Assembly: GCA_018238625.1 (NCBI GenBank)
Contig: JABCSY010000038.1
Span: 1-35,280, forward strand
Direction: 5' to 3'
Length of the DNA: 35,280 bases
Source: Promethearchaeota archaeon
Lineage (GTDB): Archaea > Asgardarchaeota > Lokiarchaeia > Sigyniarchaeales > SOKP01
Every line of letters starts with the position of its first letter. Positions within the stretch are counted from its first letter, which is position 1. Of this stretch, positions 23,003 through 32,254 are shown piece after piece. The position numbers and the translations under genes were made by a program. The notes beneath the pieces were generated by a model that saw nothing but the letters and a program-made list of their open reading frames with translations, was not told the origin of the DNA and did no database searches.

Positions 23003-23795
23003 TCAAAACTTTCTAATAGTTTTAGTTGGATTACCAGCTTCAGGTAAAACTACATTTGCAATCTTGCTAAAAGAAACTATAGAACAAATAACTCCATATA
23101 AGGTTGAAATAATAGACCCTGACAAAATTAGGAATATTCATTTTCCAAATAAATTTAATTCCAAAAATGAACGTTTTGTAAGAAAAACTAATTTAGAGAA
23201 AGTAAAATCTGCTTTAAAAAATAATTTTATCGTTATTAGCGACGATTTGAATTATTATACAAGCATGAGACATGATTTAAAAGAAATCGCTGAGAGTTTA
23301 AATAAATCCTTCTTTTTTATTTATATAACAACACCCTTCGAAGTATGTGTTAAATGGAACGAAAAAAGGGGCTATACGATTCCAAACCAAGTAATTTCTA
23401 ATGTGAACGTAAAATTTGATCCTTTTCATAGTTATAATTGGGATAAACCACTAAAAAGCTATGATTTATCGAGAACTGAGAATCTAAAAATAGAAATAAC
23501 GAACTTAGTTAAAATATTTAATACTAGATTAAAATTAGCGAGAATAAGCGACACAACAAGGAGAATCGAAGATCAAACCATTGATCAATATCACAAAGTA
23601 TTAGATAAACAAACTCGACTTATTGTTGGAGAGCTATTAAAGAATCCAGAATTGCAAATCTATAAAAATAGAATATTAAAATTAAGAAAATTATTTATCA
23701 AAAAATCTTTAGATTTATCTCTTAAAGACTCAAAGATTTCAAAGGAATACATATCATTTCTAGAAAAGAACTTAAACTTAGAAATTTCCTATTGA
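22995..23795 (+). CDS. pstK: O-phosphoseryl-tRNA(Sec) kinase
   Basis: Kinase that phosphorylates Ser-tRNA(Sec) to Sep-tRNA(Sec), the substrate for SepSecS in archaeal and eukaryotic selenocysteine synthesis. The N-terminal P-loop is GLPASGKTT (12-20). The motif DDLNYYTSMRHDLKEIA (from D83) matches the PSTK family DDxNYYxSMR pattern, and RGYTIPNQVISNVNVKFDPF supplies the conserved RGxxIPxxVI segment. The C-terminal helical part (LDKQTRLIVGELL...LRKLFIKKSL) corresponds to the tRNA(Sec)-binding region of the M. jannaschii enzyme. It is distinguished from KTI12 by the YYxSMR motif and this C-terminus. Translation starts at GTG overlapping the GIY-YIG stop. It implies that this organism encodes selenoproteins; none is seen in this window. 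Confidence 0.82.
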   Translation: MIDQNFLIVLVGLPASGKTTFAILLKETIEQITPYKVEIIDPDKIRNIHFPNKFNSKNERFVRKTNLEKVKSALKNNFIVISDDLNYYTSMRHDLKEIAESLNKSFFFIYITTPFEVCVKWNEKRGYTIPNQVISNVNVKFDPFHSYNWDKPLKSYDLSRTENLKIEITNLVKIFNTRLKLARISDTTRRIEDQTIDQYHKVLDKQTRLIVGELLKNPELQIYKNRILKLRKLFIKKSLDLSLKDSKISKEYISFLEKNLNLEISY

Positions 23796-23853
23796 ATTTG
23801 TAAATTCTTACAGTTATAAAAAAAAATAGAAAAAAACATAAATTGCCATTTCT

Positions 23854-23862
23854 TTTATAAAT
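23854..23862 (+). promoter_or_regulatory. TATA box candidate for cdc48
   Basis: TTTATAAAT at 23854-23862 lies about 52 bases before the cdc48 ATG, predicting a transcript start near 23885 and a leader of about 25 bases. It has a purine-poor upstream flank (ATTTCT), so no clear BRE is visible. It is the only strong TATA-like element in the 114-base gap between pstK and cdc48. Confidence 0.4.
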
Positions 23863-23909
23863 TTGAAATTGTATTTTTTAATATTACAAATAATTAGTCG
23901 ATTTTCATC

Positions 23910-26183
23910 ATGTCTTCAATAAAAGATATTAAAGTAAGAATAGAAGAGCTAGAAAAATCTCGTAGTGGCCGTTCATTATGTTATCTTGACCAAGAAATCG
24001 TTGAAAATATGGGTTTAAGCACGGGAAGCATAATTGAATTAAGGGGGAAAAAGAAAACTACAGGTATAGTCGTAGCTAGCATTGCTGATAAAGGAAGGGG
24101 GACGATAAGATTAGATGGACTCCAACGACTTAATGTTGGGGCAACGATTGGTGAATTTATTTCAATTAAACTTGCGAAAATTTTTCCTGCCGAAGAAATT
24201 GTACTAACACCAACTAAAGCCAATATTGATTTAAAAAAACAATCCGAATCCATTTTAGCAAAACTAATTGATAAACCCGTTGTTTCGGGAGATATTGTCG
24301 AGGTTTTAGGAGCTGTTTATCAAAAGACAGATTCAGACAATCCAATGAATCAAATGATGAATATGTTCATGAAAAGCCATAAGAAGAGACCAACTTTAGG
24401 GTTATTAAGATTAGTCGTTGAAAATACACTACCTGCTAACAAAATTGTAAAAATTACTCGTGATACGAGAATTAAAGTCAATAAACGAGTTGCTTTACTG
24501 AACATATCTGGAGGAATTGTTACTTATGACGATGTAGGTGGTTTAACTGACGAAATCCAGAGAATTCGAGAAATGGTAGAATTACCCCTAAAACACCCAG
24601 AACTCTTTCACAGGTTAAATATTGAGCCACCAAAAGGCGTACTTTTCTATGGGCCTTCAGGTACGGGGAAAACATTAATGGCAAAAGCTGTATCTCAAGA
24701 ATCAAACGCTTATTTTATTTCTATAAATGGTCCAGAAATTATGAGCAAATTTTATGGAGCAAGCGAAGGGAGGCTTCGGGAGTTATTCGATGATGCGGAA
24801 AAAAATGCACCTTCTATAATATTTATTGATGAAATTGATTCTATCGCCCCTAAAAGAAGCGATACATCCGGAGAAGTAGAAAGACGAGTTGTATCTCAGT
24901 TGCTTTCTTTGATGGATGGGATACAAAGCAGGGGTCATATAATCGTTGTAGGTGCTACAAATAGAATTAATTCCTTAGACGAAGCTTTACGAAGACCAGG
25001 AAGATTTGATCGTGAAATAGAATTTGGAGTTCCTACGGTGAAAGGACGAAAAGAAATATTACAAATTCATACAAGGGGAATGCCACTTGAGGAAGATATA
25101 GACATTAATCTATATTCGGAGATAACTTATGGATTTGTAGGAGCCGATATTATGGCAGTGTGTAGAGAAGCAGCGTTGTTTGCGTTAAGAAGAATATTGC
25201 CTAAAATTAATTTAGATGAGCCTATACCCATTGATATAATTCAGGACTTAAGGATTTCCGATAAAGATTTTATTCAGGCAATTAATATGGTTGAACCTTC
25301 AGCGATGCGAGAAATAATGATAGATATTCCAGATATTAATTGGGAAGATGTTGGAGGCTTAGAAGATATAAAATCAGAGTTGCGAGAAGCTGTTGAGTGG
25401 CCTCTTAAGTACCCTAAACTTTTTGAGAAAGCAGGAATTCGTCCATTAAATGGGATTTTACTTTTTGGTCCCCCTGGATGTGGAAAAACCCTTTTGGCTA
25501 AAGCTATAGCAAATGAAAGTCGCTCCAATTTTATTACTGTGAAAGGTCCCGAAATTTTTTCAAAATGGGTTGGAGAAAGTGAAAAAACTGTGAGAGAAAT
25601 ATTTAGAAAAGCGCGTCAAGCTTCTCCTTCGATCATTTATTTTGACGAAATCGATGCAATAACAGCAGCTAGAATTTCTTATGAAGGATCGGGATCGGGA
25701 GTAACTTCTTCAGTTGTAAATCAAATTCTTGTAGAAATGGACGGATTAGAGAACAGAAAAGGAGTTGTAGTAATTGCCAGTACAAATCGTCCAGATTTAG
25801 TAGATTCTGCTCTATTAAGGCCTGGTCGCTTTGATAGATTATTATATATAACGGCTCCTGATTTAGAATCACGCATAAAGATACTTGAAGTCCATACAAG
25901 CGAAATGCCCTTAGCCAACGATGTTTCGTTGAAACTTGTTGCCCAAATTACTGAAGGATATAGCGGTGCTGACTTAGAAAATGTTTGTAGAGAAGCGGGA
26001 ATGCAAGCAATAAGAGAAAAAATGGAAGATATAGATAAAATTGAATACAAACATTTTGAATTAGCTCTTTCTAAAATCACATCTACCTTACCAACTGAGG
26101 TTATAGAGAAGTATGAAGATATGGCAAAAGTAATTACAGCTTCTAGAAACATCAAAGAATCTTCAGCGGACTTATACAAGTAA
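23910..26183 (+). CDS. cdc48: Cdc48/p97/VAT-type AAA+ ATPase
   Basis: 757-aa unfoldase with the full archaeal architecture. Residues about 1-180 form the substrate and adaptor N-domain (double-psi barrel beginning [18 protein letters not shown]). D1 has Walker A G248-PSGTGK-T255 and Walker B D307-E308 (FIDEID). D2 has Walker A G520-PPGCGK-T527 and Walker B D579-E580. Each has arginine-finger type RRPGRFDR or LRPGRFDR segments and DDVGGL or EDVGGL entries. Pore loops are KFYG in D1 and KWVG in D2. The protein ends ...SADLYK, whose last three residues (Leu-Tyr-Lys) fit the HbYX motif used by proteasome-activating ATPases to dock into the 20S core. It is preceded by its own TATA candidate and is probably monocistronic. 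Identity is secure; proteasome docking is inferred from the tail. Confidence 0.97.
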   Translation: MSSIKDIKVRIEELEKSRSGRSLCYLDQEIVENMGLSTGSIIELRGKKKTTGIVVASIADKGRGTIRLDGLQRLNVGATIGEFISIKLAKIFPAEEIVLTPTKANIDLKKQSESILAKLIDKPVVSGDIVEVLGAVYQKTDSDNPMNQMMNMFMKSHKKRPTLGLLRLVVENTLPANKIVKITRDTRIKVNKRVALLNISGGIVTYDDVGGLTDEIQRIREMVELPLKHPELFHRLNIEPPKGVLFYGPSGTGKTLMAKAVSQESNAYFISINGPEIMSKFYGASEGRLRELFDDAEKNAPSIIFIDEIDSIAPKRSDTSGEVERRVVSQLLSLMDGIQSRGHIIVVGATNRINSLDEALRRPGRFDREIEFGVPTVKGRKEILQIHTRGMPLEEDIDINLYSEITYGFVGADIMAVCREAALFALRRILPKINLDEPIPIDIIQDLRISDKDFIQAINMVEPSAMREIMIDIPDINWEDVGGLEDIKSELREAVEWPLKYPKLFEKAGIRPLNGILLFGPPGCGKTLLAKAIANESRSNFITVKGPEIFSKWVGESEKTVREIFRKARQASPSIIYFDEIDAITAARISYEGSGSGVTSSVVNQILVEMDGLENRKGVVVIASTNRPDLVDSALLRPGRFDRLLYITAPDLESRIKILEVHTSEMPLANDVSLKLVAQITEGYSGADLENVCREAGMQAIREKMEDIDKIEYKHFELALSKITSTLPTEVIEKYEDMAKVITASRNIKESSADLYK

Positions 26184-26360
26184 AAATCTATTTTTATTAC
26201 ATTTTTAACTTCAAATTGAATTTGAAGAATACTTTAAGATTGCGGCACCTAAGAGAAATCTTTTTTATAGTAACAACTGAAGCTAAATTGAAGCAATATT
26301 AAACATTTAAATAAGTCGTAAAATAGATTAGATTAGAAACAAATTTTGATGATTTGGTAT

Positions 26361-27563
26361 ATGAGTGAAATTAAAATTAATTGGGAAGGTCACATTAGAA
26401 AATATCAAGCGGCGATGGAAGAACTTAACTTAGATTTCTGCGTTCTTACTCGGGTAAAATCAATAACATATTTAACAGGTTGTTTTGTCCCGTGGAAAAG
26501 CGCAATCTTTTTACCGAGAGAAGGCGAAGGTGAACCCTCTTTATTTACTGTGCTTCTAGATGTCGAGCGGGTAAAAGCCGAAGGTCATTTGAAAAATGTG
26601 AGCGGGTGGGGTCCAATGAAAGGGTTTTTCTGGGAAAAGAAAATTCAGGCCGCAGCTAAAAAAGCGGGAGCATACAAACCAAAAGGGTCTTCTCCTCGAA
26701 TTGGAGTTGAGCTCGGATTAGATATTTGTATAACCGGTCAAATGTTATCGTACACAGAAGCAGAATTGCTTAAAAAAGCATTTCCAGGTTGTGAATTAGT
26801 CGATTTTAATGAAAAAACAGAACGAATACAATTTATAAAAGAACCTGAAGAGATCGCTATGCTGCGTAAAGCAAGCGAAATCACTGATGTTGGTCAGGAA
26901 GTAGTTAAAAAGACTTTGAGCGAGCGACCTAAAGGGAAAGTTTTTACCGAGAATGAAATAGCCGGTATTGGAACGCTTGCAATGAGAAAAGCAGGAAGTA
27001 ATTACGAATGGACCTTTACTGGAAATGAAGAAATAGGGTCTGGTTACCGCGCAAGCTGGACTTTTAACGGATGTACGCCTGCTACTAATAAAAAAGTGAA
27101 AGAAGGAGAGTCTTTGCTTGTAGATTTACACAGCGAATATGGTTGTTATCTTGGAGATTTAAGCCATAACTATGTCCTTGGAAGTTGTCCAGCTGAATTG
27201 AAAAAATTTAACGATGTATTCGAGCAACTATGTTACGCTCTTATTGATAACATGTACCCTGGAAATACATTTGAAGAATGTTATCAAGCGGTTAGAAAGG
27301 TAGCTGATAAAGAAGGTTATGCGAATGACTTATTCTTCGGACTCGGTCACGGAATTGGCCTCATAGGAAATGAATCGTGGCCATTAGTCCTACCTGGCAA
27401 AGAATGGGGCCCTATGGTCTTTGAAGAAAATATGGTCGAAATTGCTGCGGTTGTATTCAATCGTCCTGGACTTGGTGGGCTAAGGTTAGAATCTCCAACA
27501 TTAGTTACAAAAAAAGGAGCAGAAGTACTCCCAAAAACTCCATTTGAAGTGGACTATGTTTAA
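26361..27563 (+). CDS. M24-family metallopeptidase (Xaa-Pro dipeptidase type)
   Basis: 400-aa pita-bread metallopeptidase cleaving after N-terminal residues, typically before or after proline. The C-terminal domain has all five metal ligands: two aspartates in LLVDLHSEYGCYLGDLSHN (about residues 255 and 266), histidine in GLGHGIGL (about 330), glutamate in MVEIAAVV (about 359) and glutamate in RLESPTLV (about 376). The N-terminal creatinase-like domain opens with HIRKYQAAMEELNLDF. Keeping the full ligand set argues against creatinase, which is metal-independent. Upstream in-frame TTG 26346 and ATG 26349 are alternative starts; a TTTAAATA box at 26306-26313 fits either. It is cytosolic and followed by a T9 terminator. 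Confidence 0.9.
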   Translation: MSEIKINWEGHIRKYQAAMEELNLDFCVLTRVKSITYLTGCFVPWKSAIFLPREGEGEPSLFTVLLDVERVKAEGHLKNVSGWGPMKGFFWEKKIQAAAKKAGAYKPKGSSPRIGVELGLDICITGQMLSYTEAELLKKAFPGCELVDFNEKTERIQFIKEPEEIAMLRKASEITDVGQEVVKKTLSERPKGKVFTENEIAGIGTLAMRKAGSNYEWTFTGNEEIGSGYRASWTFNGCTPATNKKVKEGESLLVDLHSEYGCYLGDLSHNYVLGSCPAELKKFNDVFEQLCYALIDNMYPGNTFEECYQAVRKVADKEGYANDLFFGLGHGIGLIGNESWPLVLPGKEWGPMVFEENMVEIAAVVFNRPGLGGLRLESPTLVTKKGAEVLPKTPFEVDYV

Positions 27564-27571
27564 TTTTATCC

Positions 27572-27580
27572 TTTTTTTTT
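27572..27580 (+). terminator. Oligo-T terminator after the M24 peptidase gene
   Basis: A run of nine T begins eight bases past the TAA stop of the plus-strand M24 peptidase gene. Oligo-T tracts without a required stem are the usual intrinsic terminators of archaeal RNA polymerase. The next gene, on the minus strand, converges here, which supports a transcription end. Confidence 0.55.
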
Positions 27581-27607
27581 ATTAATTTATGATAAGAAAA
27601 TAGAAAC

Positions 27608-28444
27608 TTAGAGGTGTTCCTCTAACCACATGCTAAGATCTGTTAAAACTTCTTTTCGATACGTTTCACTTTCATTATAAACCTCATGATATAACCCATC
27701 GTAAATTTTAATTACTTTATCATCCATTGTAAACATGTCTTTTATCTCTTCAGCACCGTATATTAAACGATCTTCAGAACCACATTGCATTAACATTGGA
27801 AGTTTCAATTCACTAATAAATGAAGGAACTGCTCTAAAACTTTTTATCATTATATAACCAAGTCGAGTAGTAATTTTTTTATAGTTTACGAGTGGATCGT
27901 TTTTATAGTCTTCAATTACGTCAAGATCGTGACTTAATAATTCAGGATTTAAGCCAGGATTCATACTAATTCGAGGGGCGAGTTTTGAGAAAATTTTAGC
28001 AATAGCTCTCATAAAGCCATTTGATTTTCCCCCCGTTCTAGTACCCATTGCGGCAATAATTATACCGTTTAAAAGATTTTCGTATTTCTTTGTAAAATAA
28101 ACAATAATTAACGAGCCAAATGAATGACCTAACATGAATATTGGTAATCTGGGGCTTTTTTCTTTTATTATATCATAAAATTTCTTGAGGTCCTCTATAA
28201 ATTGATCCATTGAATCAACGTAATTTTTCAAGCCTTCAGATTTTCCATGACCTCGAAGATCGTGAGCATAAATCGCATAATTTAATGGGATTAACTTATC
28301 AACAATATTTTTATATCTACCAGAATGTTCTGCAAATGCGTGAACGATAATAATAATACCTTTGGGTTTATTTTCTGGTAACCATCCTTGAAAATAAATT
28401 TTTACATCATTAACTCCTTTAAATTCTCCTTCTATGTGTTTCAT
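27608..28444 (-). CDS. Alpha/beta hydrolase, monoacylglycerol lipase-like
   Basis: 278-aa serine hydrolase resembling the monoglyceride lipase / lysophospholipase group. The nucleophile elbow is G106-H-S108-F-G110 with catalytic serine 108. The oxyanion region is VHAFAEHSGRY with the HAFxEH motif of the family, and YAHDLRGHGKSEG follows. The acid is expected in QCGSEDRLI (about residue 223), and the base histidine in YDGLYHEVYNE near residue 252. There is no signal peptide, so it may handle lipid-derived esters inside the cell. It is 35 bases downstream of an MFS gene on the same strand, suggesting import and hydrolysis of one compound, but this pairing is only suggestive. Confidence 0.88.
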   Translation of the reverse strand: MKHIEGEFKGVNDVKIYFQGWLPENKPKGIIIIVHAFAEHSGRYKNIVDKLIPLNYAIYAHDLRGHGKSEGLKNYVDSMDQFIEDLKKFYDIIKEKSPRLPIFMLGHSFGSLIIVYFTKKYENLLNGIIIAAMGTRTGGKSNGFMRAIAKIFSKLAPRISMNPGLNPELLSHDLDVIEDYKNDPLVNYKKITTRLGYIMIKSFRAVPSFISELKLPMLMQCGSEDRLIYGAEEIKDMFTMDDKVIKIYDGLYHEVYNESETYRKEVLTDLSMWLEEHL

Positions 28445-28479
28445 TTTGCAAACCTTAAAAATTGAATAAAGTGTTTAAA

Positions 28480-29760
28480 TTAAGACTTGACATCGCTCAA
28501 ATCAATTCCTTTTGTTTCTTTTAGGAAAAAGTGGATTATAGGAATAATAATTAGATAAGGTAAACTAAATAAAATAAAAGTAATACCAAGCCCCAGGTAA
28601 AAAATAGAAATACTACTTAAAATTAAGCCAATTGTCATACCAAACGCAGCGATTAGTGACTTAAACCCAGTTCCCATTCCTCTTGCTTCTGTTGGAGTAA
28701 TTTCTATAGTTACAATCCTAATTAAAACGGTCATACACTGTGAAGTCAAATAAGCAACGCCACCGCTAAGAGCAACAATAATAAGGGCATTTGCGGGCAA
28801 GTTAACGCCCATCACTAACAGTACTATGGAAATTGGTTGTAGAATTGAATATATGTAAAAAATCACTTTTCTTCCATACTTATCTGCTATTATGCCTGTA
28901 ACAATATAACCAATGAAAGTACACAAACTTATTAGCAAAATAATTAAAGTAGCATCATCTTGACTTAAATATGAGCTATTCGTAATAAAACTTTCCAATA
29001 AAGATCTAAAAACATAATTGAAATTTATAATAAAACCAGACAATAATATTGCAAAATACCCATTTCGATTTGATGATTTAAATAAAATTTTTAAATTTTT
29101 ATTAAAAGTTTTTTGGTGTAATAATTTCTTTTCTTTCATTTCTTGAAATTTTGAAGTTTCTTTAAATGAAAAGAGAATTAAGAAACCCAGTGGAAAGCCT
29201 AAGAAGATCGCAAATAGAGTCATTCCTCTCCAATTTGAAATTGTATCAGAAATAAAGATCGAGCGAAGCAAAAAAAGAATGACCGCCCCCCCTAAACCAC
29301 CTATTAATACAATGTTTGTCCACGTTGCCCTTTTAGCTGCTGGTGATTCTTCATTAAGATAGATGGTCCAAATATCCGAACTGAAAAAGATGTATAGAAG
29401 GAATAAATAGATTGTATATTGAATAATATTAGTGGAGAAAAATAATAATAAAGAAGAGAAGGCCATTCCAAATACAGTAAAAACAAGCAATATTTTCCTT
29501 CCAAATTTATCAGCAAAAAATTGATTTAAAAATACAAAATATGTACCCAAAGTAGCTATTGCTATAACTAAGGCCATCATAGAATTTGCTACATTGATTG
29601 AATAATCTGATAAAAATTCCTCAATAATTTTTGATGGAATTGCAGTAGGATAAAGAGTAGAATATGTATCAAGTATTTCTACGAACATTAAAACAATAAT
29701 CATATAAAAAAAGTAACTTTTTGTTCTAGAAATTTTCATACTTGTATTTTCTTCTGTCAT
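28480..29760 (-). CDS. Major facilitator superfamily transporter, sugar-porter-like
   Basis: About 426 aa with 12 hydrophobic helices. The first cytoplasmic loop holds the motif A variant FFADKFGRKILL and the second half repeats it as GIIADKYGRKVIF, the diagnostic MFS duplication. A polar loop near residues 195-225 (ETSKFQEMKEKKLLHQKTF) is the central cytoplasmic segment, and the end is FFLKETKGIDLSD, as in sugar-porter type proteins. ATG 29760 is preferred over upstream TTG 29826 because a TTTAAATA box (29786-29793) is about 29 bases before that ATG, predicting a leaderless mRNA. The next gene downstream is the lipase-like hydrolase. The substrate is not identifiable. Confidence 0.85.
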   Translation of the reverse strand: MTEENTSMKISRTKSYFFYMIIVLMFVEILDTYSTLYPTAIPSKIIEEFLSDYSINVANSMMALVIAIATLGTYFVFLNQFFADKFGRKILLVFTVFGMAFSSLLLFFSTNIIQYTIYLFLLYIFFSSDIWTIYLNEESPAAKRATWTNIVLIGGLGGAVILFLLRSIFISDTISNWRGMTLFAIFLGFPLGFLILFSFKETSKFQEMKEKKLLHQKTFNKNLKILFKSSNRNGYFAILLSGFIINFNYVFRSLLESFITNSSYLSQDDATLIILLISLCTFIGYIVTGIIADKYGRKVIFYIYSILQPISIVLLVMGVNLPANALIIVALSGGVAYLTSQCMTVLIRIVTIEITPTEARGMGTGFKSLIAAFGMTIGLILSSISIFYLGLGITFILFSLPYLIIIPIIHFFLKETKGIDLSDVKS

Positions 29761-29785
29761 AATTCTAATTTTCAACTTATAGCTA

Positions 29786-29793
29786 TTTAAAGA
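29786..29793 (-). promoter_or_regulatory. TATA box candidate for the MFS gene
   Basis: TTTAAATA reads on the minus strand at 29793-29786, with its centre about 29 bases before ATG 29760. That spacing places transcription start at or beside the start codon, a leaderless arrangement common in archaea. A nine-A run on the plus strand at 29809-29817 (T9 on the minus strand) just upstream could end the preceding MalY-type gene transcript. Confidence 0.4.
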
Positions 29794-29826
29794 TTTAATC
29801 TGTTCTAGAAAAAAAAATAAAAACAA

Positions 29827-31014
29827 TTATAGACTATCCTTTATGGCCTTTGTGATTTGATTTAAAGCCCTTTCCAAAATAGAGCGTGGGCAAGCAAGAT
29901 TTATCCTATTAAAACCCTTACCACCTTTTCCAAATAGATAACCTTCAAATAATGCTACTTTTGCTTTTTCAAGCATGATTGTACTTAATTGATTAGCATC
30001 GAAACCCAATTTTCTAAAATCAATCCAAGCGAAATAAGTCCCTTCAGGTTCGACTATTTCGAGCTCCGGTAGATTTTCTTCAAGATATGCTTTTAAAAAC
30101 TCTAGATTCTTTTGAATGTATAAAATCGCCTCTACTAACCAATTCTCGCAATTATTATATGCTACTTCAAGAGCAATAGATCCAAAGCAATTAGCTTGTG
30201 TGATTCCAATACTTCGACAAGATTTCCTAAATAGATTCCGGAGTTTTTGGTTAGGTATTATAATGTTGGATAATTTTAAACCAGGTAAATTAAATGTTTT
30301 GCTTGGAGAAGTACATGTTATTGAATTTTGGGCAAATTCATCTGATATCGATGCAAATGGTATGTGCTTATATTTGGGATAGATTAAGTCGCAATGAATT
30401 TCATCTGAAAGCACCAAAATATTGTTTTTTAAACAGATTTCTCCAAGACGAATCAATTCTTTTTTTGTCCAAACACGTCCAGTAGGATTATGCGGATTAC
30501 ACAAAATTAAAATTCTCGTGGACGATTTTTTAACTTTAGCTTCTAAATCTTCAAAATTAATCTCATAATATTTATTAGAAAACCTTAGAGGGTTTAATAA
30601 TCGTCTTCTATCATTATTTCTCACTGCACTAAAAAATGGAGGATAGGCAGGATTCTGAATAATAATTTTATCACGAGATTTACTGAATGACTGAATCGTT
30701 AGATTGATTCCAGGAATAACGCCTGGTGTATAAGTAATCCAATTTTTCTTTATATTCCAATTATGGCGCCGTTTAAACCAGTCAATTACAGCAGTATAAT
30801 ACTCAGTCGGAAAAAATGTGTAACCATATATTCCATGCTTCGCCCGCTTGATAAGTGCCTTTCTAATAGGAAGTGGTGCAAGAAAGTCCATATCTGCTAC
30901 CCATAATGGTAAAAGATTAGGTTTTTGGAAGATGTGACTTACACCATCCCATTTCTCTGAATGGGTATTTGATCGATCGATATATTCATCAAAATTAAAA
31001 TGATTATCTTGCAT
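29827..31014 (-). CDS. MalY/PatB-type PLP C-S lyase / aminotransferase
   Basis: 395-aa fold-type I PLP enzyme of the MalY/PatB group, which cleave cystathionine or cysteine C-S bonds and can act as aminotransferases. The PLP lysine is K239 in CTSPSKTFNLPGLKLS. The N-terminus has the group's LPLWVADMDFLAPLPIRKAL and the KHGIYGYTFF motif. The PLP-binding ILCNPHNPTGRVW and VLSDEIHCDLIYP segments follow in order. It is cytosolic. A minus-strand T9 tract follows the stop and a promoter serves the next gene, so it is probably monocistronic. It diverges from an M20 peptidase gene (77-base gap); together they suggest amino-acid or sulphur-amino-acid catabolism. Confidence 0.9.
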   Translation of the reverse strand: MQDNHFNFDEYIDRSNTHSEKWDGVSHIFQKPNLLPLWVADMDFLAPLPIRKALIKRAKHGIYGYTFFPTEYYTAVIDWFKRRHNWNIKKNWITYTPGVIPGINLTIQSFSKSRDKIIIQNPAYPPFFSAVRNNDRRRLLNPLRFSNKYYEINFEDLEAKVKKSSTRILILCNPHNPTGRVWTKKELIRLGEICLKNNILVLSDEIHCDLIYPKYKHIPFASISDEFAQNSITCTSPSKTFNLPGLKLSNIIIPNQKLRNLFRKSCRSIGITQANCFGSIALEVAYNNCENWLVEAILYIQKNLEFLKAYLEENLPELEIVEPEGTYFAWIDFRKLGFDANQLSTIMLEKAKVALFEGYLFGKGGKGFNRINLACPRSILERALNQITKAIKDSL

Positions 31015-31091
31015 TATATTTAATATTTTTTTGAAAATAATATAACTTTTTATTAAATTAAATTAAGAACAAAAATCATACCAATTAGAAA

Positions 31092-32243
31092 ATGAAAATT
31101 TCCAAACTCCTAAGAGACGAACTTATTTTTATCTTGAAAAAGTTGGTCCAAATCCCTTCAGAAAACCCACCTGGAACAACAAAAGAAATTGTAAATTTCC
31201 TTATCGCTGATGTATTCAAAGAAGAGCAAGGTTTTCAAAATCAAGTTATTGTAAATATAAAAAACGGTGTAGAACTCCATAACCTTGTATCCACTATTGG
31301 AAATGGAGAGGAAAAAATTGTATTATCTGGACACTTTGATGTAGTGCCCGCTGGAGACGCTGCTCAATGGGAGTACCCTCCTTTTTCAGCTAGAATCAAC
31401 AATGGAAGATTATATGGTCGCGGTTCAGCCGATATGAAAGGTGGTATCGCTTCCTTAATTGGCGTGATAAAAACCTTAAGTAAAATTCCCCATTTTTTAG
31501 ATAAATATACATTAGTATTCGTAGGAACTGCTGATGAAGAAGCAGGAATGTCGGGTTCTTTTGCTCTTTCAAAACAAGGGATTATGAACGACTCAATTCT
31601 TCTAATAATAGCAGAACCTACAGACTTAAAAGTAGGCATCGGTGAAAAAGGTTTGTTATGGGTCAAATTGAAAATAATTGGGAAATCTGCCCACGGTTCA
31701 GCGCCCCATGAAGGAATTAACGCAATTGAAGGCGCGTTAAAAACTATTCCTCAATTGTACAATTGTTTAGAAGAAAAAACAAACGATATATTAGGAAAAT
31801 CAACTTTAAATATTGGAAAGATTAGCGGAGGTACAGCAGTTAACATAGTTCCGGATCAAGCTATCTTAGATCTTGATTATAGGGTGATCCCCGAACAAGA
31901 CCATAACTCTTTAATTGATAATTTGAAGAATCTAAAAAAACATAATTTCTCTATCGATATAGAGATCATAAATAAGTTATCCGAACTTCAAACAGATTCA
32001 ACTCATCCATTCATTCAAAATCTAAAAAAGGTTTCTAAAAGCGATGTTTTAGGTTTATCCTATGCAACTGATGCAGCTCATCTCGTTAGTGTTAATAATC
32101 CAATCCCTTTTGTAATATTTGGCCCCGGAGATCCAAGCAATATTCACAAAATAGACGAATTTATTGAATTAGAACAAATATTTCAAGCAACGGAGCATTT
32201 AACAAACGCTCTCCTACAAACTTACAGCAAAGAAAAAGATTGA
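31092..32243 (+). CDS. M20-family metallopeptidase (ArgE/DapE type)
   Basis: 383-aa binuclear zinc peptidase or deacylase. Ligand motifs are LSGHFDVVPAGD (H81, catalytic D83), GRGSADMKGG (bridging Asp), GTADEEAGMSG (general base and zinc Glu pair), IIAEPTD and, near the C-terminus, GPGDPSNIHKIDEF with the last His. The dimerisation insert lies in the middle (about residues 190-300). This fits ArgE, DapE or succinyl-diaminopimelate desuccinylase-like enzymes, as well as broad carboxypeptidases; neither lysine nor arginine biosynthesis genes are adjacent, so peptide or acyl-amino-acid catabolism is equally likely. It diverges from the MalY-type gene and converges on an AspC-type aminotransferase. 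Confidence 0.9.
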   Translation: MKISKLLRDELIFILKKLVQIPSENPPGTTKEIVNFLIADVFKEEQGFQNQVIVNIKNGVELHNLVSTIGNGEEKIVLSGHFDVVPAGDAAQWEYPPFSARINNGRLYGRGSADMKGGIASLIGVIKTLSKIPHFLDKYTLVFVGTADEEAGMSGSFALSKQGIMNDSILLIIAEPTDLKVGIGEKGLLWVKLKIIGKSAHGSAPHEGINAIEGALKTIPQLYNCLEEKTNDILGKSTLNIGKISGGTAVNIVPDQAILDLDYRVIPEQDHNSLIDNLKNLKKHNFSIDIEIINKLSELQTDSTHPFIQNLKKVSKSDVLGLSYATDAAHLVSVNNPIPFVIFGPGDPSNIHKIDEFIELEQIFQATEHLTNALLQTYSKEKD

Positions 32244-32254
32244 TAATTTAAAAT

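Noticed and set aside
22995..23795. KTI12-like translation/elongator-associated ATPase as the identity of the kinase
   Set aside because: The DDLNYYTSMRHDL motif and the LDKQTRLIVGELL C-terminus match PSTK; KTI12 has a DSLNYIKGFRYEL-type motif instead.
25721..26179. 152-codon open frame on the minus strand inside cdc48
   Set aside because: It lies fully opposite the D2 region of the AAA ATPase, has no recognisable domain and no start signals; it is an antisense shadow of a conserved gene.
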